From assembly GCA_963814875.1 (NCBI GenBank), contig CAWFFJ010000010.1, positions 8,392 to 72,391 on the forward strand: a stretch of 64,000 nucleotides of DNA, given 5' to 3'. Shown here piece after piece: positions 18,131 through 26,417 of this stretch. Positions within the stretch are counted from its first letter, which is position 1. Every line of letters starts with the position of its first letter. Source of the stretch: CAVSIS01 sp963814875. GTDB taxonomy: Bacteria > Acidobacteriota > Thermoanaerobaculia > Thermoanaerobaculales > Sulfomarinibacteraceae. The translations under genes and the position numbers were made by a program. The notes under the pieces are model-generated. The model had not been told where the DNA came from and ran no database searches. It worked only from the letters and a program-made list of their open reading frames with translations.

Positions 18131-18790
18131 ATGGCGGCCCTGATCGACCCCGAGCGCCGGGCCCGAGCTCGCTCCGAGCGTGCCGGCCGCCGCAGCGCGC
18201 TCCTCGAGACCGCGCACGAGGCTTTTTCGAGCAGACCGCTGGCCGAGCTCACCCTGGAGGGCATCAGCCGCCGCGCCGGGGTGCCGTCCGGGACTGCAGC
18301 ACTCCTGTTCGCTACCGTTGAGGAGCTCTTCCTGGAGGTTGCCAACCTCGCGATCGGCGCATGGATCTCGGATCTCGAGCACGCGCTCGAGGCGGAGCCG
18401 GCCGCGACGCCGCGAGCGTCTCTGGTCCGGCTGCTGGTCGCCTCAATGGTTGGGAAACCCGACGTGTCGCGCGTGCTCGGCCATTTGCCAGCAGTCATGG
18501 AACGTCCGATGGACCTCGAGGCGGTGACCGCGTTCTTGGTGCGCCAGAACCGCCGGCTGCAGTCTCTCGGTGCACGTCTCGAGGGCTGTGCGATCGACCT
18601 CGAGCCCGGCGACGGCGCCCGTGTCCTGTGGGGCCTATGGCGGGCCTGCGCGGGGCTCGAGCCGTACGCGCGGCCCGTCGGCGCCCTGGCCGTTGCACTG
18701 CTCGGCGACGACCTCGCCGCACTGCGCGTCGATCGCGAGGTCGAGTTGACCCGCCAGGTCGACGCGCTGTTGGGAGCTTGTCGGGCATAG
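18131..18790 (+). CDS. TetR-family-like transcription regulator
   Basis: 219 residues. ATG at 18131, ten bases after the DsbG-like stop, so probably co-transcribed. The N-terminus matches the TetR HTH: SALLETAHEAFSSRPLAELTLEGISRRAGVPSG, then an ATVEELFLEV helix where YFGSKEEL normally sits. The rest is an alpha-helical ligand domain. DNA-binding repressor role is by family; ligand and targets unknown. Confidence 0.75.
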   Translation: MAALIDPERRARARSERAGRRSALLETAHEAFSSRPLAELTLEGISRRAGVPSGTAALLFATVEELFLEVANLAIGAWISDLEHALEAEPAATPRASLVRLLVASMVGKPDVSRVLGHLPAVMERPMDLEAVTAFLVRQNRRLQSLGARLEGCAIDLEPGDGARVLWGLWRACAGLEPYARPVGALAVALLGDDLAALRVDREVELTRQVDALLGACRA

Positions 18791-18927
18791 GCCTGGTCAG
18801 CATCGAGCCCGGGTTCGGCTGCACCTACAACTACCTGCAGCGGGCCCCGGCCAAGCTGCGCGACGCCAGCATCGACCCGGCCGAGTTCTTCCCGGTCGAG
18901 CTCTTCGCCGAGGCAACCGCGTCCTGA
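18784..18927 (+). pseudogene. Orphan 3-prime gene fragment
   Basis: In a frame different from the TetR gene, a clean coding-like stretch of about 45 codons runs to a TGA at 18927 and includes CTYNYLQRAPAKLRD and DPAEFFPVELFAE. Composition is protein-like and it lies beyond the TetR stop, so it is not a shadow. No start or ribosome site precedes it. I do not recognise the parent protein; it looks like the retained C-terminus of a deleted gene. Confidence 0.4.
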
Positions 18928-18964
18928 TCCGGTATGACTGCCGCGGGGGCGTTATCCTGAGGTC

Positions 18965-20092
18965 ATGAACCTCGCCGGCATTGCGACCCCCGCGGGCCTC
19001 GTCGACGTCGACATCGTTGCCCGCAACTGCGCACGTATGGCGGAGCGCGCTCGCGAGCTCAACGTCCGGCTGCGGCCGCACGTCAAGACCCACAAGACGG
19101 TCGAAGGTGCCCGCCTCCAGGTGGGTGCCAAGAGTGGTCCGGTGACGGTGTCCACCCTCGCCGAGGCCCGCCATCTGACTCGGGCCGGGTTCCGGGACTT
19201 CACTTGGGCGGTGCCGCTGGCCCCGGCAAAGCTCGCGGCCGCCGGAGAGCTGGTGGAGTCGGGCGTGCAGCTCGGGCTCTTGGTCGACCATCCGGCAGCC
19301 GTGACGGAGGCGGAGGCTTTCGCCCAGGCGCGCAGGATCCGCTGTCCGGTGTGGCTCGAGGTCGACTGCGGCGGAGCCCGCAGCGGCATCGATCCCGCTT
19401 CCCCCGAGGCGATCGGGCTCGCGGCGCGGATCGCCGCCTCGACCCACCTCGAGTTCAGAGGGCTGCTGACCCATGCCGGCCACGCCTACGCCGCCGCCGG
19501 GTTCCAGGCACTGCGCCGGGTGTCGCACGAGGAGCGCGACGCCGTGGTTCGACTGGCAGGACGTCTCGAACGCGAGGGTCTTCGCGTGCCGGAGGTCAGC
19601 GTCGGCTCGACCCCGACCATGGTTGCCGCCGACGATCTCTCCGGAGTGACCGAGATCCGGCCCGGCAACTATGTATTCTTCGACGCCTTCCAGGTTGCCG
19701 TCGGCAGTGCCACGCTGGCCGACGTGGCCTTCACTGTCGCGGCCTCGGTCATCGGTCTCCATCCGGAGCGCGGCACTGTCGTGCTCGACGCAGGCGCCCT
19801 CGCGTTGAGTAAGGACGCGGGACCGGTCCACGTCAACCCGGGCTGCGGTTTCGGGATCGTGCTCGACCCCGAGACCGACGCTCCTCTCGAGGCCGCTCGG
19901 CTGGTCACGCTGTCACAGGAGCACGGTGTGGTCCGCGTCCCATCTGGCTTTGACTGGCGACGACTCCACCTGGGTGCGGTCGTGCGGGTGGTGCCGAACC
20001 ACTCCTGCCTGGCTGCGGCGCTTTTCGATCACTATCATCTGGTGCACGGCGGGGAGATGATCGGCACGTGGCGGCCTACCCGCGGCTGGTGA
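18965..20092 (+). CDS. DSD1-family PLP enzyme (D-threonine aldolase / D-serine dehydratase-like)
   Basis: 375 residues. Alanine-racemase-type barrel at the N-terminus with PLP Lys41 in RPHVKTHK, then STLAEARHL, VDCGGARSG, and GSTPTM for the phosphate-binding loop and RPGNYVFFDAFQ. The C-terminal domain carries the metal-site motif VPNHSCLAA typical of this family. Known members cleave D-threonine to glycine and acetaldehyde or dehydrate D-serine. Start ATG at 18965 follows a short gap with weak ribosome site (CTGAGG). A nitrilase-fold gene follows after 23 bases, suggesting shared metabolism of D-amino acids or amides. Confidence 0.85.
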   Translation: MNLAGIATPAGLVDVDIVARNCARMAERARELNVRLRPHVKTHKTVEGARLQVGAKSGPVTVSTLAEARHLTRAGFRDFTWAVPLAPAKLAAAGELVESGVQLGLLVDHPAAVTEAEAFAQARRIRCPVWLEVDCGGARSGIDPASPEAIGLAARIAASTHLEFRGLLTHAGHAYAAAGFQALRRVSHEERDAVVRLAGRLEREGLRVPEVSVGSTPTMVAADDLSGVTEIRPGNYVFFDAFQVAVGSATLADVAFTVAASVIGLHPERGTVVLDAGALALSKDAGPVHVNPGCGFGIVLDPETDAPLEAARLVTLSQEHGVVRVPSGFDWRRLHLGAVVRVVPNHSCLAAALFDHYHLVHGGEMIGTWRPTRGW

Positions 20093-20115
20093 TCCGATCC
20101 CGTCCGGGAGGAAGC

Positions 20116-20934
20116 ATGCGTCTCGCCCTCGTCCAGCAGCACGCCGGCCACGATTCCGAGGACAACCTGCGCCGCGGCCTTGCAGCCGCCGAGGAGGCGG
20201 CTCGCGGTGGTGCCGAGGTCATCTGCTTCGCCGAGCTCGCCTTCAGTCGCTTCCACCCCCAGAAGCCGGCCGCCGGACCGGTCGCCCGCCTCGCAGAGCC
20301 GGTTCCTGGACCGACGACGGAACGCTTTGCCGAGCTCGCTCGGCGCGAGGGCGTCGTGGTCGTCCTGAACCTGTTCGAGAGCGACGGCGATCGGTGCTTC
20401 GACTGCTCGCCGGTCCTCGATGCCGACGGGCGGCTGCTCGGACGGACAAGGATGGTGCACATCACCGACTACGACTGCTTTCACGAGCGCGGCTACTACG
20501 CCCCGGGCGACACCGGCGCGCCGGTGTACGACACCCGGGCCGGGAAGATCGGCGTCGCGATCTGCTACGACCGTCACTTCTCGGAGTACATGCGCGCCCT
20601 CGCCCTGGGCGGGGCCGACCTGGTCGTGGTGCCGCAGGCGGGAGCGGTCGGCGAGTGGCCCGAGGGGCTCTACGAGGCCGAGATGCGGGTGGCGGCATTC
20701 CAGAACGGCTACTGGGTCGCGTTGGTCAACCGTGTCGGCCGCGAAGAGTGCCTCGAGTTCGCCGGGGAGTCCTTCGTCACCGCCCCCGATGGGACGGTGG
20801 CGGCGCGGGCTGCTTCCGGGGCCGATGAGCTGCTGCTGGTCGACGTCGACCTCGGAGCCGCTGCGGCGAGCCACGCCCGGAGGCTGTTCCTGCCCGACCG
20901 ACGGCCATCGCTCTACCCCGGCTGGCTGGGCTGA
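20116..20934 (+). CDS. Nitrilase-superfamily carbon-nitrogen hydrolase, catalytic Lys replaced
   Basis: 272 residues. ATG at 20116 after GGGAGGAAG. The superfamily frame is clear: Glu40 in ICFAELAFS, Cys150 in GVAICYDRHFSEY, plus FHERGYYAPGD and LVNRVGREE. Active members need a Glu-Lys-Cys triad, with Lys in a YRK-x-H motif. Here that motif reads RTRMVHIT and the Lys position is Met113. The closest overall pattern is N-carbamoylputrescine amidase-like. It may be a subgroup with altered chemistry or an inactive paralogue. Probably in an operon with the DSD1-like gene. Confidence 0.8.
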   Translation: MRLALVQQHAGHDSEDNLRRGLAAAEEAARGGAEVICFAELAFSRFHPQKPAAGPVARLAEPVPGPTTERFAELARREGVVVVLNLFESDGDRCFDCSPVLDADGRLLGRTRMVHITDYDCFHERGYYAPGDTGAPVYDTRAGKIGVAICYDRHFSEYMRALALGGADLVVVPQAGAVGEWPEGLYEAEMRVAAFQNGYWVALVNRVGREECLEFAGESFVTAPDGTVAARAASGADELLLVDVDLGAAAASHARRLFLPDRRPSLYPGWLG

Positions 20935-21089
20935 CCACTCATCGCAGCCAGTGCCGGGAATCCGGACGTCAGCTGCTTGCATTAGAGTGAATTGAAGTAG
21001 ACTGCGCGCCGCGCTCCCGTACGATCGAAAGGACGTGCCCGGTATTCCGGGTGGCGGCAGCAGGGTTCGGAGAGCGGAAAGGAGCCCAA

Positions 21090-22682
21090 ATGCGTTGGCA
21101 AACGAAAGCAGCTCTGTGGTTCGTGGCGGGCGTGCTCGCCACGGCAACGGTCGCGTCGGCGGCCGAGGTCACACTCTACCAGGTCACGGTTCCCGAACGG
21201 CGCACCCTCGAGGTGCCGATGGTGGGAACGGCCCAGGCGCCGCAGGCCGAAATGACGGCTGAGATGAGCTTCCGTGAGGGTCAGGCGACGATCGAGATCC
21301 GATACAAGGATATGAAGCCGGCCGTGCTCCTGGGCGGCGACATCACCAGCTACGTGCTGTGGGCGATCGCTCGCGACGGAGCGTTCGAGAATCTCGGTGA
21401 GCTGAAGGTCCGCGACGACAGCGACAAGCTCGAGTTCACCTCGGGCCTCAAGGCGTTCAGCCTGCTGGTCACGGCTGAGACCTATCCGCGGGTATCGCGC
21501 CCCTCCGAGTTGGTGATGTTCACCTCCGGTGCGCCCAGGAAGGAGAAGAAGTATCCGGCGGAAGCCTTCGTCTTCTCCGGCCTAGGCCCGGCGCCTACGG
21601 TCGGGAACAAGTCGCTCGCCGGCATCGCCTGGGACCGCAGCGCGAACCTCGACGTTGTCCAGGCGGAGCGGATCGTCGATTTGGCCGGCCAGGCGGGCGC
21701 TGCGCAGCGGACCCCCGACCTGTGGCAGGAACAGAAGACCGCGCTCGGCCAGGCCCGTAACTTCAACACCCGGTCCCGCGATCGCTCGACAACCGACTAC
21801 GCCGGCCGGGCCGTTGCGCTGGCGAGCGAGTCGCTGCAGACCATTCGCCGGCAGAACGAGGCCGCCGAGCTCGAGCGCCAGATCGTGGCCCGCAAGGCTG
21901 AGATGGCGGCCCTCGAGGGGCGCGCCAGCGCGGCCGAGCAGCAGGCAACTGCGGCGCAGCAGCAAGCAGCCGCGGCTCAGCAGCAGGCCGAGGCAGCCCG
22001 GCAGCAGGCGGAGGCAGCCCGGCAGCAGGCGGAGGCCTCGCAGCAGCAGGCGGAGGCCTCGCAGCAGCAGGCGATGACCGCCCAGCAGCAGCTCGACATC
22101 GCGACCCAGCAGAAGGCGGAGGCCGCTGCGGCGATCGCCACGGCGCAGGCGGAGCTGGCACGCCTCGCCGACGAAAAGACCCGCCTCGAGCAGTCCGTGG
22201 CCGAGGAATCGGCCCGGGCGGAGAAGCTCAAGCAGGAGAAGGAGGAGCTGTCCTCCCGACTGCAGGGCGCTCTGTCGCGGGTCGCCGAGACCACCAGCAC
22301 CGCCCGCGGCCTGATCGTCAACCTGCCGGACATCCTGTTCGACCTCAATCAGGCCACGCTCAAGCCGGGTACCCGCGAGGTGATCGCCAAGCTGTCGGGC
22401 ATTCTGCTCATGATGCCAGAGCTCAACCTGCGCATCGAGGGCCACACCGATTCGACCGGGTCTCGAGAGTACAACCAGACTCTGTCCGAGAAACGCGCTA
22501 TTTCGGTGCAGGACTTTCTCATGTCCCAGGGGATCGACTCCAAGCGCATCACAGCTGTCGGCTACGGTTGGGACCGCCCCGTCGCCGACAACTCGACCGC
22601 TGCGGGACGGAGCAAGAACCGCCGGGTCGAGATCGTGATAGGCGAGGGTACGATCCAGGAGGCGCCCGCGCCGGCGAAGTAA
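21090..22682 (+). CDS. OmpA-family envelope protein with Gln/Ala-rich coiled coil
   Basis: 530 residues. ATG at 21090 with AAAGGAG upstream; signal peptide ends at ATVASAA. Residues about 25-150 are a beta-rich domain with no named match. Residues about 250-400 form a long coiled coil rich in AEQQATAAQQQA-type heptads. The C-terminus is a peptidoglycan-binding OmpA domain: FDLNQATLKPG, RIEGHTDSTGS, LSEKRAISVQDFL, GYGWDRPVADNSTAAGRSKNRRVEI. It should tether the outer membrane or a periplasmic structure to peptidoglycan. A terminator hairpin follows. Confidence 0.88.
   Translation: MRWQTKAALWFVAGVLATATVASAAEVTLYQVTVPERRTLEVPMVGTAQAPQAEMTAEMSFREGQATIEIRYKDMKPAVLLGGDITSYVLWAIARDGAFENLGELKVRDDSDKLEFTSGLKAFSLLVTAETYPRVSRPSELVMFTSGAPRKEKKYPAEAFVFSGLGPAPTVGNKSLAGIAWDRSANLDVVQAERIVDLAGQAGAAQRTPDLWQEQKTALGQARNFNTRSRDRSTTDYAGRAVALASESLQTIRRQNEAAELERQIVARKAEMAALEGRASAAEQQATAAQQQAAAAQQQAEAARQQAEAARQQAEASQQQAEASQQQAMTAQQQLDIATQQKAEAAAAIATAQAELARLADEKTRLEQSVAEESARAEKLKQEKEELSSRLQGALSRVAETTSTARGLIVNLPDILFDLNQATLKPGTREVIAKLSGILLMMPELNLRIEGHTDSTGSREYNQTLSEKRAISVQDFLMSQGIDSKRITAVGYGWDRPVADNSTAAGRSKNRRVEIVIGEGTIQEAPAPAK
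21939..22085 (+). repeat. 21-bp tandem repeat encoding Gln/Ala heptads
   Basis: Seven in-frame 21-base units, the middle four nearly identical: CAGCAGGCGGAGGCAGCCCGG at 22002-22022 and its variants at 21981, 22023 and 22044. Each unit codes for one coiled-coil heptad, so the number of units sets the length of the rod. Confidence 0.8.
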
Positions 22683-22707
22683 CCTTCCCGAGAACGCTGT
22701 GAACGTC

Positions 22708-22735
22708 GCGAGCGGGGCCGCCTGGCCCCGCTCGC
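22708..22735 (+). terminator. Perfect 12-bp hairpin after the OmpA-family gene
   Basis: GCGAGCGGGGCC (22708-22719) and GGCCCCGCTCGC (22724-22735) with a 4-base loop, 25 bases past the stop. Confidence 0.65.
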
Positions 22736-22747
22736 TGCGTCTGGGCG

Positions 22748-22848
22748 GGATTCGCGCAGCGAATCCAAAGCAGCGCGTGCCGCATAGACCTTGGACCGCA
22801 ATCACTGCAAGGGAGCGCCGTGCCAGGGCCATGCGGCACGCGCTGCTA
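22748..22848 (-). repeat. Stop-anchored hairpin repeat, copy 1
   Basis: Read on the minus strand: TAG stop of the TPR-like gene (22848-22846), a perfect 17-bp stem (22831-22847 with 22769-22785) starting on that stop codon, a 45-base loop, then TTTGGATTCGC and the palindrome GGATTCGC/GCGAATCC (22748-22766). The loop shares CAATCAC and CAAGGG with copy 3. Confidence 0.75.
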
Positions 22849-23529
22849 GTTGACGACGCCGGTCTCCCCGAGGTGACGTCCGGCCCACTCGGCGGCGTGG
22901 GCGAAGCTCTCGTGCGACCGGCAACGTGACCCCATGAGATGGAAGACCTCGGTCGCCTTGAGCTGCTGACCAGCTGCGCCGTAGGCGATCATCAGCCGTT
23001 CGAGCGACTCGCAGTCGTCAGGCTGGGCAATGACGGCGGCTTCTGCGAAGACCAGTCCCTGCTCCGGTTGGCCGGTCTCCGAGTAGCAGGATTCCAGGAA
23101 CATGTGGACGTTCGCGATGTAGACCTCGTCGAAGACCTCGTGCATGAACGGCAGGCAGCGCAGCAGGTAGGTGACGGCCTCGGGGAAGCGATCGGCGTCG
23201 TGGAGGATCACGCCGAGGGTGTAGCAGGACTGGGTGTAGACGTTGATCACGCCGTCGAAGGACTCGAGGAAGATCCGGTAGCCGTCGATGGAGCGCCTGA
23301 GAACCGCGGCGGCATCCTCCTCCTCCTCGAGCTCGTAGTGGATCGTCCCGGCCAGACCGAGCACAAAGGACCGCCAGTTAGGGTCGCGCTCGAGATCGAG
23401 TAGACGGTGGAGGCTGTCGATGTCGCTGTGGTCGGCGGCCTCTGCGTCCATGCGTTCGATGACGGTCTCGATCGTCCGGGCGACCTCGCCCGACGTATCG
23501 GTTCCCGTGTACCAGTCCGGAACAGGCAT
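22846..23529 (-). CDS. TPR-like hypothetical protein
   Basis: 227 residues from ATG at 23529, preceded by GGAGGAG; the frame extends further upstream but without a better ribosome site. All helical, with repeated helix pairs such as SFVLGLAGTIHYELEEEEDAAAVL, YTLGVILHDADRFPEAVTYLL and FLESCYSETGQPEQGLVFAEAA that look like degenerate tetratricopeptide repeats. No signal peptide or enzyme motif. Probably a cytoplasmic protein-protein adaptor. Its stop codon is the first base pair region of a long hairpin (repeat copy 1). Confidence 0.65.
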   Translation of the reverse strand: MPVPDWYTGTDTSGEVARTIETVIERMDAEAADHSDIDSLHRLLDLERDPNWRSFVLGLAGTIHYELEEEEDAAAVLRRSIDGYRIFLESFDGVINVYTQSCYTLGVILHDADRFPEAVTYLLRCLPFMHEVFDEVYIANVHMFLESCYSETGQPEQGLVFAEAAVIAQPDDCESLERLMIAYGAAGQQLKATEVFHLMGSRCRSHESFAHAAEWAGRHLGETGVVN

Positions 23530-23759
23530 GACTCCTCCATGTACGCCCCGGGGCGGCGCACCGAGGATGCCATCTTCTCCCGGGGGGATCAATGAGGCCG
23601 CGCGATCCGTCGCCGTTCGTGACTCCCGACCGTCACCTCCCTGAGGCCGGCTCGTAGACCGTCTTCACCCGTTCGGGCGTACAGAACGAGAGGGACGGGA
23701 GCCGCGGCGCTGCCCTGTCAACCTGCGGTCGCAGGCCGCGTCAGACTCGGTGACGATCG

Positions 23760-23788
23760 TTGAACGGCGGTCGCCGGACACCCATAGC
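23760..23788 (+). promoter_or_regulatory. Possible promoter of the Spy-like gene
   Basis: TTGAAC (23760-23765) and CATAGC (23783-23788) at 17-base spacing, 39 bases before the ATG at 23827. The -10 match is weak. The rest of 23530-23759 shows no feature. Confidence 0.3.
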
Positions 23789-23826
23789 GTGCCGTCGTGA
23801 GCGGGACGACGAAAGGAGAAGCGAGC

Positions 23827-24354
23827 ATGAGGCGAGCGATTGTGGCGGTGCTGCTGCTCGGCTTGGCTGTGCCGGTCATGGCCCAGGACGACCCCGGTAC
23901 GGACCATCCCGTCTTCGGCAAGGCGCAACAGGCTGTCGCTCAGTTCCTGCAGCTGAGCGAGGACCAGGTCAACCAGTGGAATATTGTCATCGCCGACCAC
24001 CATGCGGTCGCCGAACCGCTGCGTGAACAGCGCCGCGCCGCCGCTGAGGAGCTGCGTGCGCTGCTCGACGCCGACCCGCCGGACGCCACAGCGATCGGCG
24101 AGAAGGTGCTCGAGATCCACGCGATCGACCTCGAGCTCCGAGACGCCAACCAGGCCTACGTTGCGGGGTTCGAGGCACTGCTCGATGAGGAGCAGGCGGG
24201 ACGGCTGGGCTTCATCCGCCGCGCCGCGCGCGTCCAGCCGCTGATCCCGGCTTTCCGGGCGACGGGCCTCCTGGTGCCGCCGCCCCCGGAGGAAGGCGAG
24301 GGCGGTGCGCCGTCGGCTGCTCCCGGCCCTGGAGTCTTCGGCCCCGGCCGCTGA
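23827..24354 (+). CDS. Spy/CpxP-like periplasmic protein
   Basis: 175 residues. ATG at 23827 after AAAGGAG; signal peptide ends VPVMAQ. The mature part is helical and charged with FLQLSEDQVNQWNIV, resembling the LTxxQ motif of Spy/CpxP chaperones, then a repeated heptad region and a second LLDEEQAGRLGFI. It ends in a Pro/Gly-rich tail. Family assignment rests on layout and motif resemblance only. Likely a periplasmic stress or metal-binding helical protein. Confidence 0.5.
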   Translation: MRRAIVAVLLLGLAVPVMAQDDPGTDHPVFGKAQQAVAQFLQLSEDQVNQWNIVIADHHAVAEPLREQRRAAAEELRALLDADPPDATAIGEKVLEIHAIDLELRDANQAYVAGFEALLDEEQAGRLGFIRRAARVQPLIPAFRATGLLVPPPPEEGEGGAPSAAPGPGVFGPGR

Positions 24355-24380
24355 ACCAGATCGGATCCGCTGACCCTCGT

Positions 24381-24407
24381 CACGGGCCCGGCGCTGCCGG
24401 GCCCGTG
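24381..24407 (+). terminator. Perfect 11-bp hairpin after the Spy-like gene
   Basis: CACGGGCCCGG (24381-24391), 5-base loop, CCGGGCCCGTG (24397-24407), then CTTCGCTC. Strong terminator-like hairpin. 24411-24538 beyond it shows nothing further. Confidence 0.7.
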
Positions 24408-24540
24408 CTTCGCTCTCGAGGAGCTGCTCGAGATTGTTCCCGAGGGCGCGAGGGGCAACCGCCGCCGGACCTGGTGATGCTCCCCCGAGTTGGCGCCGCT
24501 CAGGGAGCGGCCTGTTCGCTGGTGTTCCTCGGTCAGTCTA

Positions 24541-24701
24541 GTGTCCTGTTTGGAAAATCCCGGTGCACTTTTCGCGGGCCATCGCGGCCCCTGGCGGCGT
24601 TGCTCCTCCTTGAAGTAGCAAGGCTACGCCTGCGTCGTCGCGCCTTGCCAGGAACCACGCTGGCTCCGCGATAAGCACATGGGACTTCCCAAACAGGACA
24701 C
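24541..24701. mobile_element. MITE copy 1, 161 bp with TA target duplication
   Basis: Terminal inverted repeats of about 20 bp: GTGTCCTGTTTGGAAAATCC at the left, and the right end pairs with it at all but two positions. TA flanks both sides (24539-24540 and 24702-24703), as left by IS630/Tc1-type transposition. The centre has AGTAGC and GCTACGCC. No coding capacity. A second, longer copy is at 55634-55863. Confidence 0.8.
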
Positions 24702-25756
24702 TAGTCGGTGTCGAGGTCCGCGGCGGCAAGAGTGGCCAGCCAACCGGTCGGCCTGCCGCCGGAGGCTCGCAGCAGCCGGAAGGTCACCATCCGCCCGGCG
24801 CCTGCTATTTCCACCTGGCGAGGTGCGTCCTCGTGGGTCGGCTGCCCCTTGAGGTGACGGGCGGCGGCCTCGACCGCCCGGATCGCCGCCTCGTCGGTCG
24901 AGGAAGCGACAACGAGCCCGTCGAGCGCGACCACCACTGCGGGTTCGGGGAGCTCTCCGAGCAGCCCCAAGACCAGCAGACGCTGCTGGCCGAGCAGGCC
25001 CTGCATGCGGCCGTCGAGTTCCTGCTGGGCGTCCAGCATGCTGTTGAGCTGGCGTGCCACGACACCGAGCTCGTCGGTGCGTGTCGCGGAAGCTGAGCGG
25101 CGCCGTCGGTCGCCGTCGGCGATCGCCTGGGCGACGTTGCGCAGCTCGGTGAGGGGCTCGAGGATGTCGCGACCCATCGCGCGCGACACCAAGCCGAGGG
25201 CGAGCAGCGCGACGGTGACCAGCACCCCGTGCAGGATGGCGCGCCGGGTGGCGCTGCGCTGCGCGTCACGGTCGGCCTCGACCATGGCCCGGTGGTTGGC
25301 CTCGAGCAGGTCGAGGACCCGGGTCTTGACCGCTTCGAAGCGTGGGTAAGTCTCGGCTTCGTAGCCGGCCAGCGGGCGCTGCGGCCGGGTTGCGAGCAGC
25401 GTGTCGCGGGCGGCCTGATAGGCGACGAATCGGGTCTCGATGTCGGCCAGGATCGCAGGTTCCTCGGGCAGCGTGATGTTGGCCCGTGCCCGTGCCAGGG
25501 CGCTGCGGAAGGCCGACTCCGAGGCGGTGATCTCCGCCGGGCCTTCGCCGAGGAGAGCGGCGAGCACGGCGCTGTCCTGCCGTTCGAGGGCCTCGAGCAT
25601 CGCGGTCACGGCCTCCATCGATGCCACGTTGTCTGCCAGCACCCGCCCGATGGAGCTGCCGAGCTGGTGGAAGCCGAGGGCAGCGCCGAAGGCGCTTGCG
25701 ACCAGCAGCGACACCAGGAACCCGTAGCCGAGCAGGATGCGGGTGCGCAGCGTCAT
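24701..25756 (-). CDS. HAMP-domain membrane sensor without kinase domain
   Basis: 351 residues. Membrane segment at residues 8-30, a periplasmic four-helix-type sensor region (about 35-170), a second membrane segment (about 180-198, AILHGVLVTVALLALGLV), then a HAMP domain (DILEPLTELRNVAQAIADGD) and a PAS-like end (VVVALDGLVVASSTDEAAI). This is the input half of a histidine kinase or chemoreceptor; no H-box, ATPase or receiver follows. Its TAG stop spans the MITE junction. It starts two bases after the ktrA-like stop, so it is in the potassium-transport operon. Confidence 0.78.
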   Translation of the reverse strand: MTLRTRILLGYGFLVSLLVASAFGAALGFHQLGSSIGRVLADNVASMEAVTAMLEALERQDSAVLAALLGEGPAEITASESAFRSALARARANITLPEEPAILADIETRFVAYQAARDTLLATRPQRPLAGYEAETYPRFEAVKTRVLDLLEANHRAMVEADRDAQRSATRRAILHGVLVTVALLALGLVSRAMGRDILEPLTELRNVAQAIADGDRRRRSASATRTDELGVVARQLNSMLDAQQELDGRMQGLLGQQRLLVLGLLGELPEPAVVVALDGLVVASSTDEAAIRAVEAAARHLKGQPTHEDAPRQVEIAGAGRMVTFRLLRASGGRPTGWLATLAAADLDTD

Positions 25757-25758
25757 GG

Positions 25759-26415
25759 TCAGGCGCGGCCGGCCAAGCGCCGAACGGCGTCAGGCGTCCC
25801 GATCGTGATGAGGACGTCGTCGGGTTCGATCCGCTCCGAGCCCTCGAGGGTGGCGCGGATAGCGCCGGCGCGGCGGATCGCGACCACCGTGACACCGAAC
25901 CGGCGTCGCACGTCGAGGTCGACCAGAGTCGAGCCGACGAAGGACTGGGGTGCGGCGAGCTCGGCGAGCTCTGCGTCATGACCGAGGTCGAAGCGCTCGA
26001 TCACGTTGGGCTGTGCCAGGCGGCGTGCCAGCCGGAGGCCCATCTCCGCCTCCGGGCTGACGACCTCGTGGGCTCCAACAGCGTGCAGCACGCGGGCGTG
26101 GAGCTCGGAGAGGGCGCGGGCGACGATACGGGGCACGCCGAGCTGGCGCAGCAGGGCCGTGACCAGGATCGAGGCCTCCATGGACTCGGCGCCGATCGCC
26201 ACCACCGCGCACGACATCCGGTCGATGCCGATCTCGCGCAGGGTGGCCTCGTCGGTGGCGTCGGCGCAGATCACGGCATCGAGCTCGCCGGCGAGAAGCC
26301 GGACCTCGTCCTGGTTGAGGTCGATGGCGAGCACCGTCTGGCCGGCACGGGCGAGGTTGAGGCAGACATTGCGGCCGAAGATCCCCAAACCGATGACGAC
26401 GAACTGCTGCGCCAC
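25759..26415 (-). CDS. ktrA: KtrA/TrkA-family potassium uptake regulatory subunit
   Basis: 218 residues with the RCK-N Rossmann domain (FVVIGLGIFGRNVCLNLARAG, then the AIDLN acidic end that binds NAD(H) or ATP/ADP), IVARA strand, and an RCK-C domain in the last 75 residues. KtrA octamers gate the KtrB channel with nucleotide. The gene lies directly after the KtrB-like gene (two bases apart) and before the HAMP sensor gene. Confidence 0.9.
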   Translation of the reverse strand: MAQQFVVIGLGIFGRNVCLNLARAGQTVLAIDLNQDEVRLLAGELDAVICADATDEATLREIGIDRMSCAVVAIGAESMEASILVTALLRQLGVPRIVARALSELHARVLHAVGAHEVVSPEAEMGLRLARRLAQPNVIERFDLGHDAELAELAAPQSFVGSTLVDLDVRRRFGVTVVAIRRAGAIRATLEGSERIEPDDVLITIGTPDAVRRLAGRA

Positions 26416-26417
26416 GT

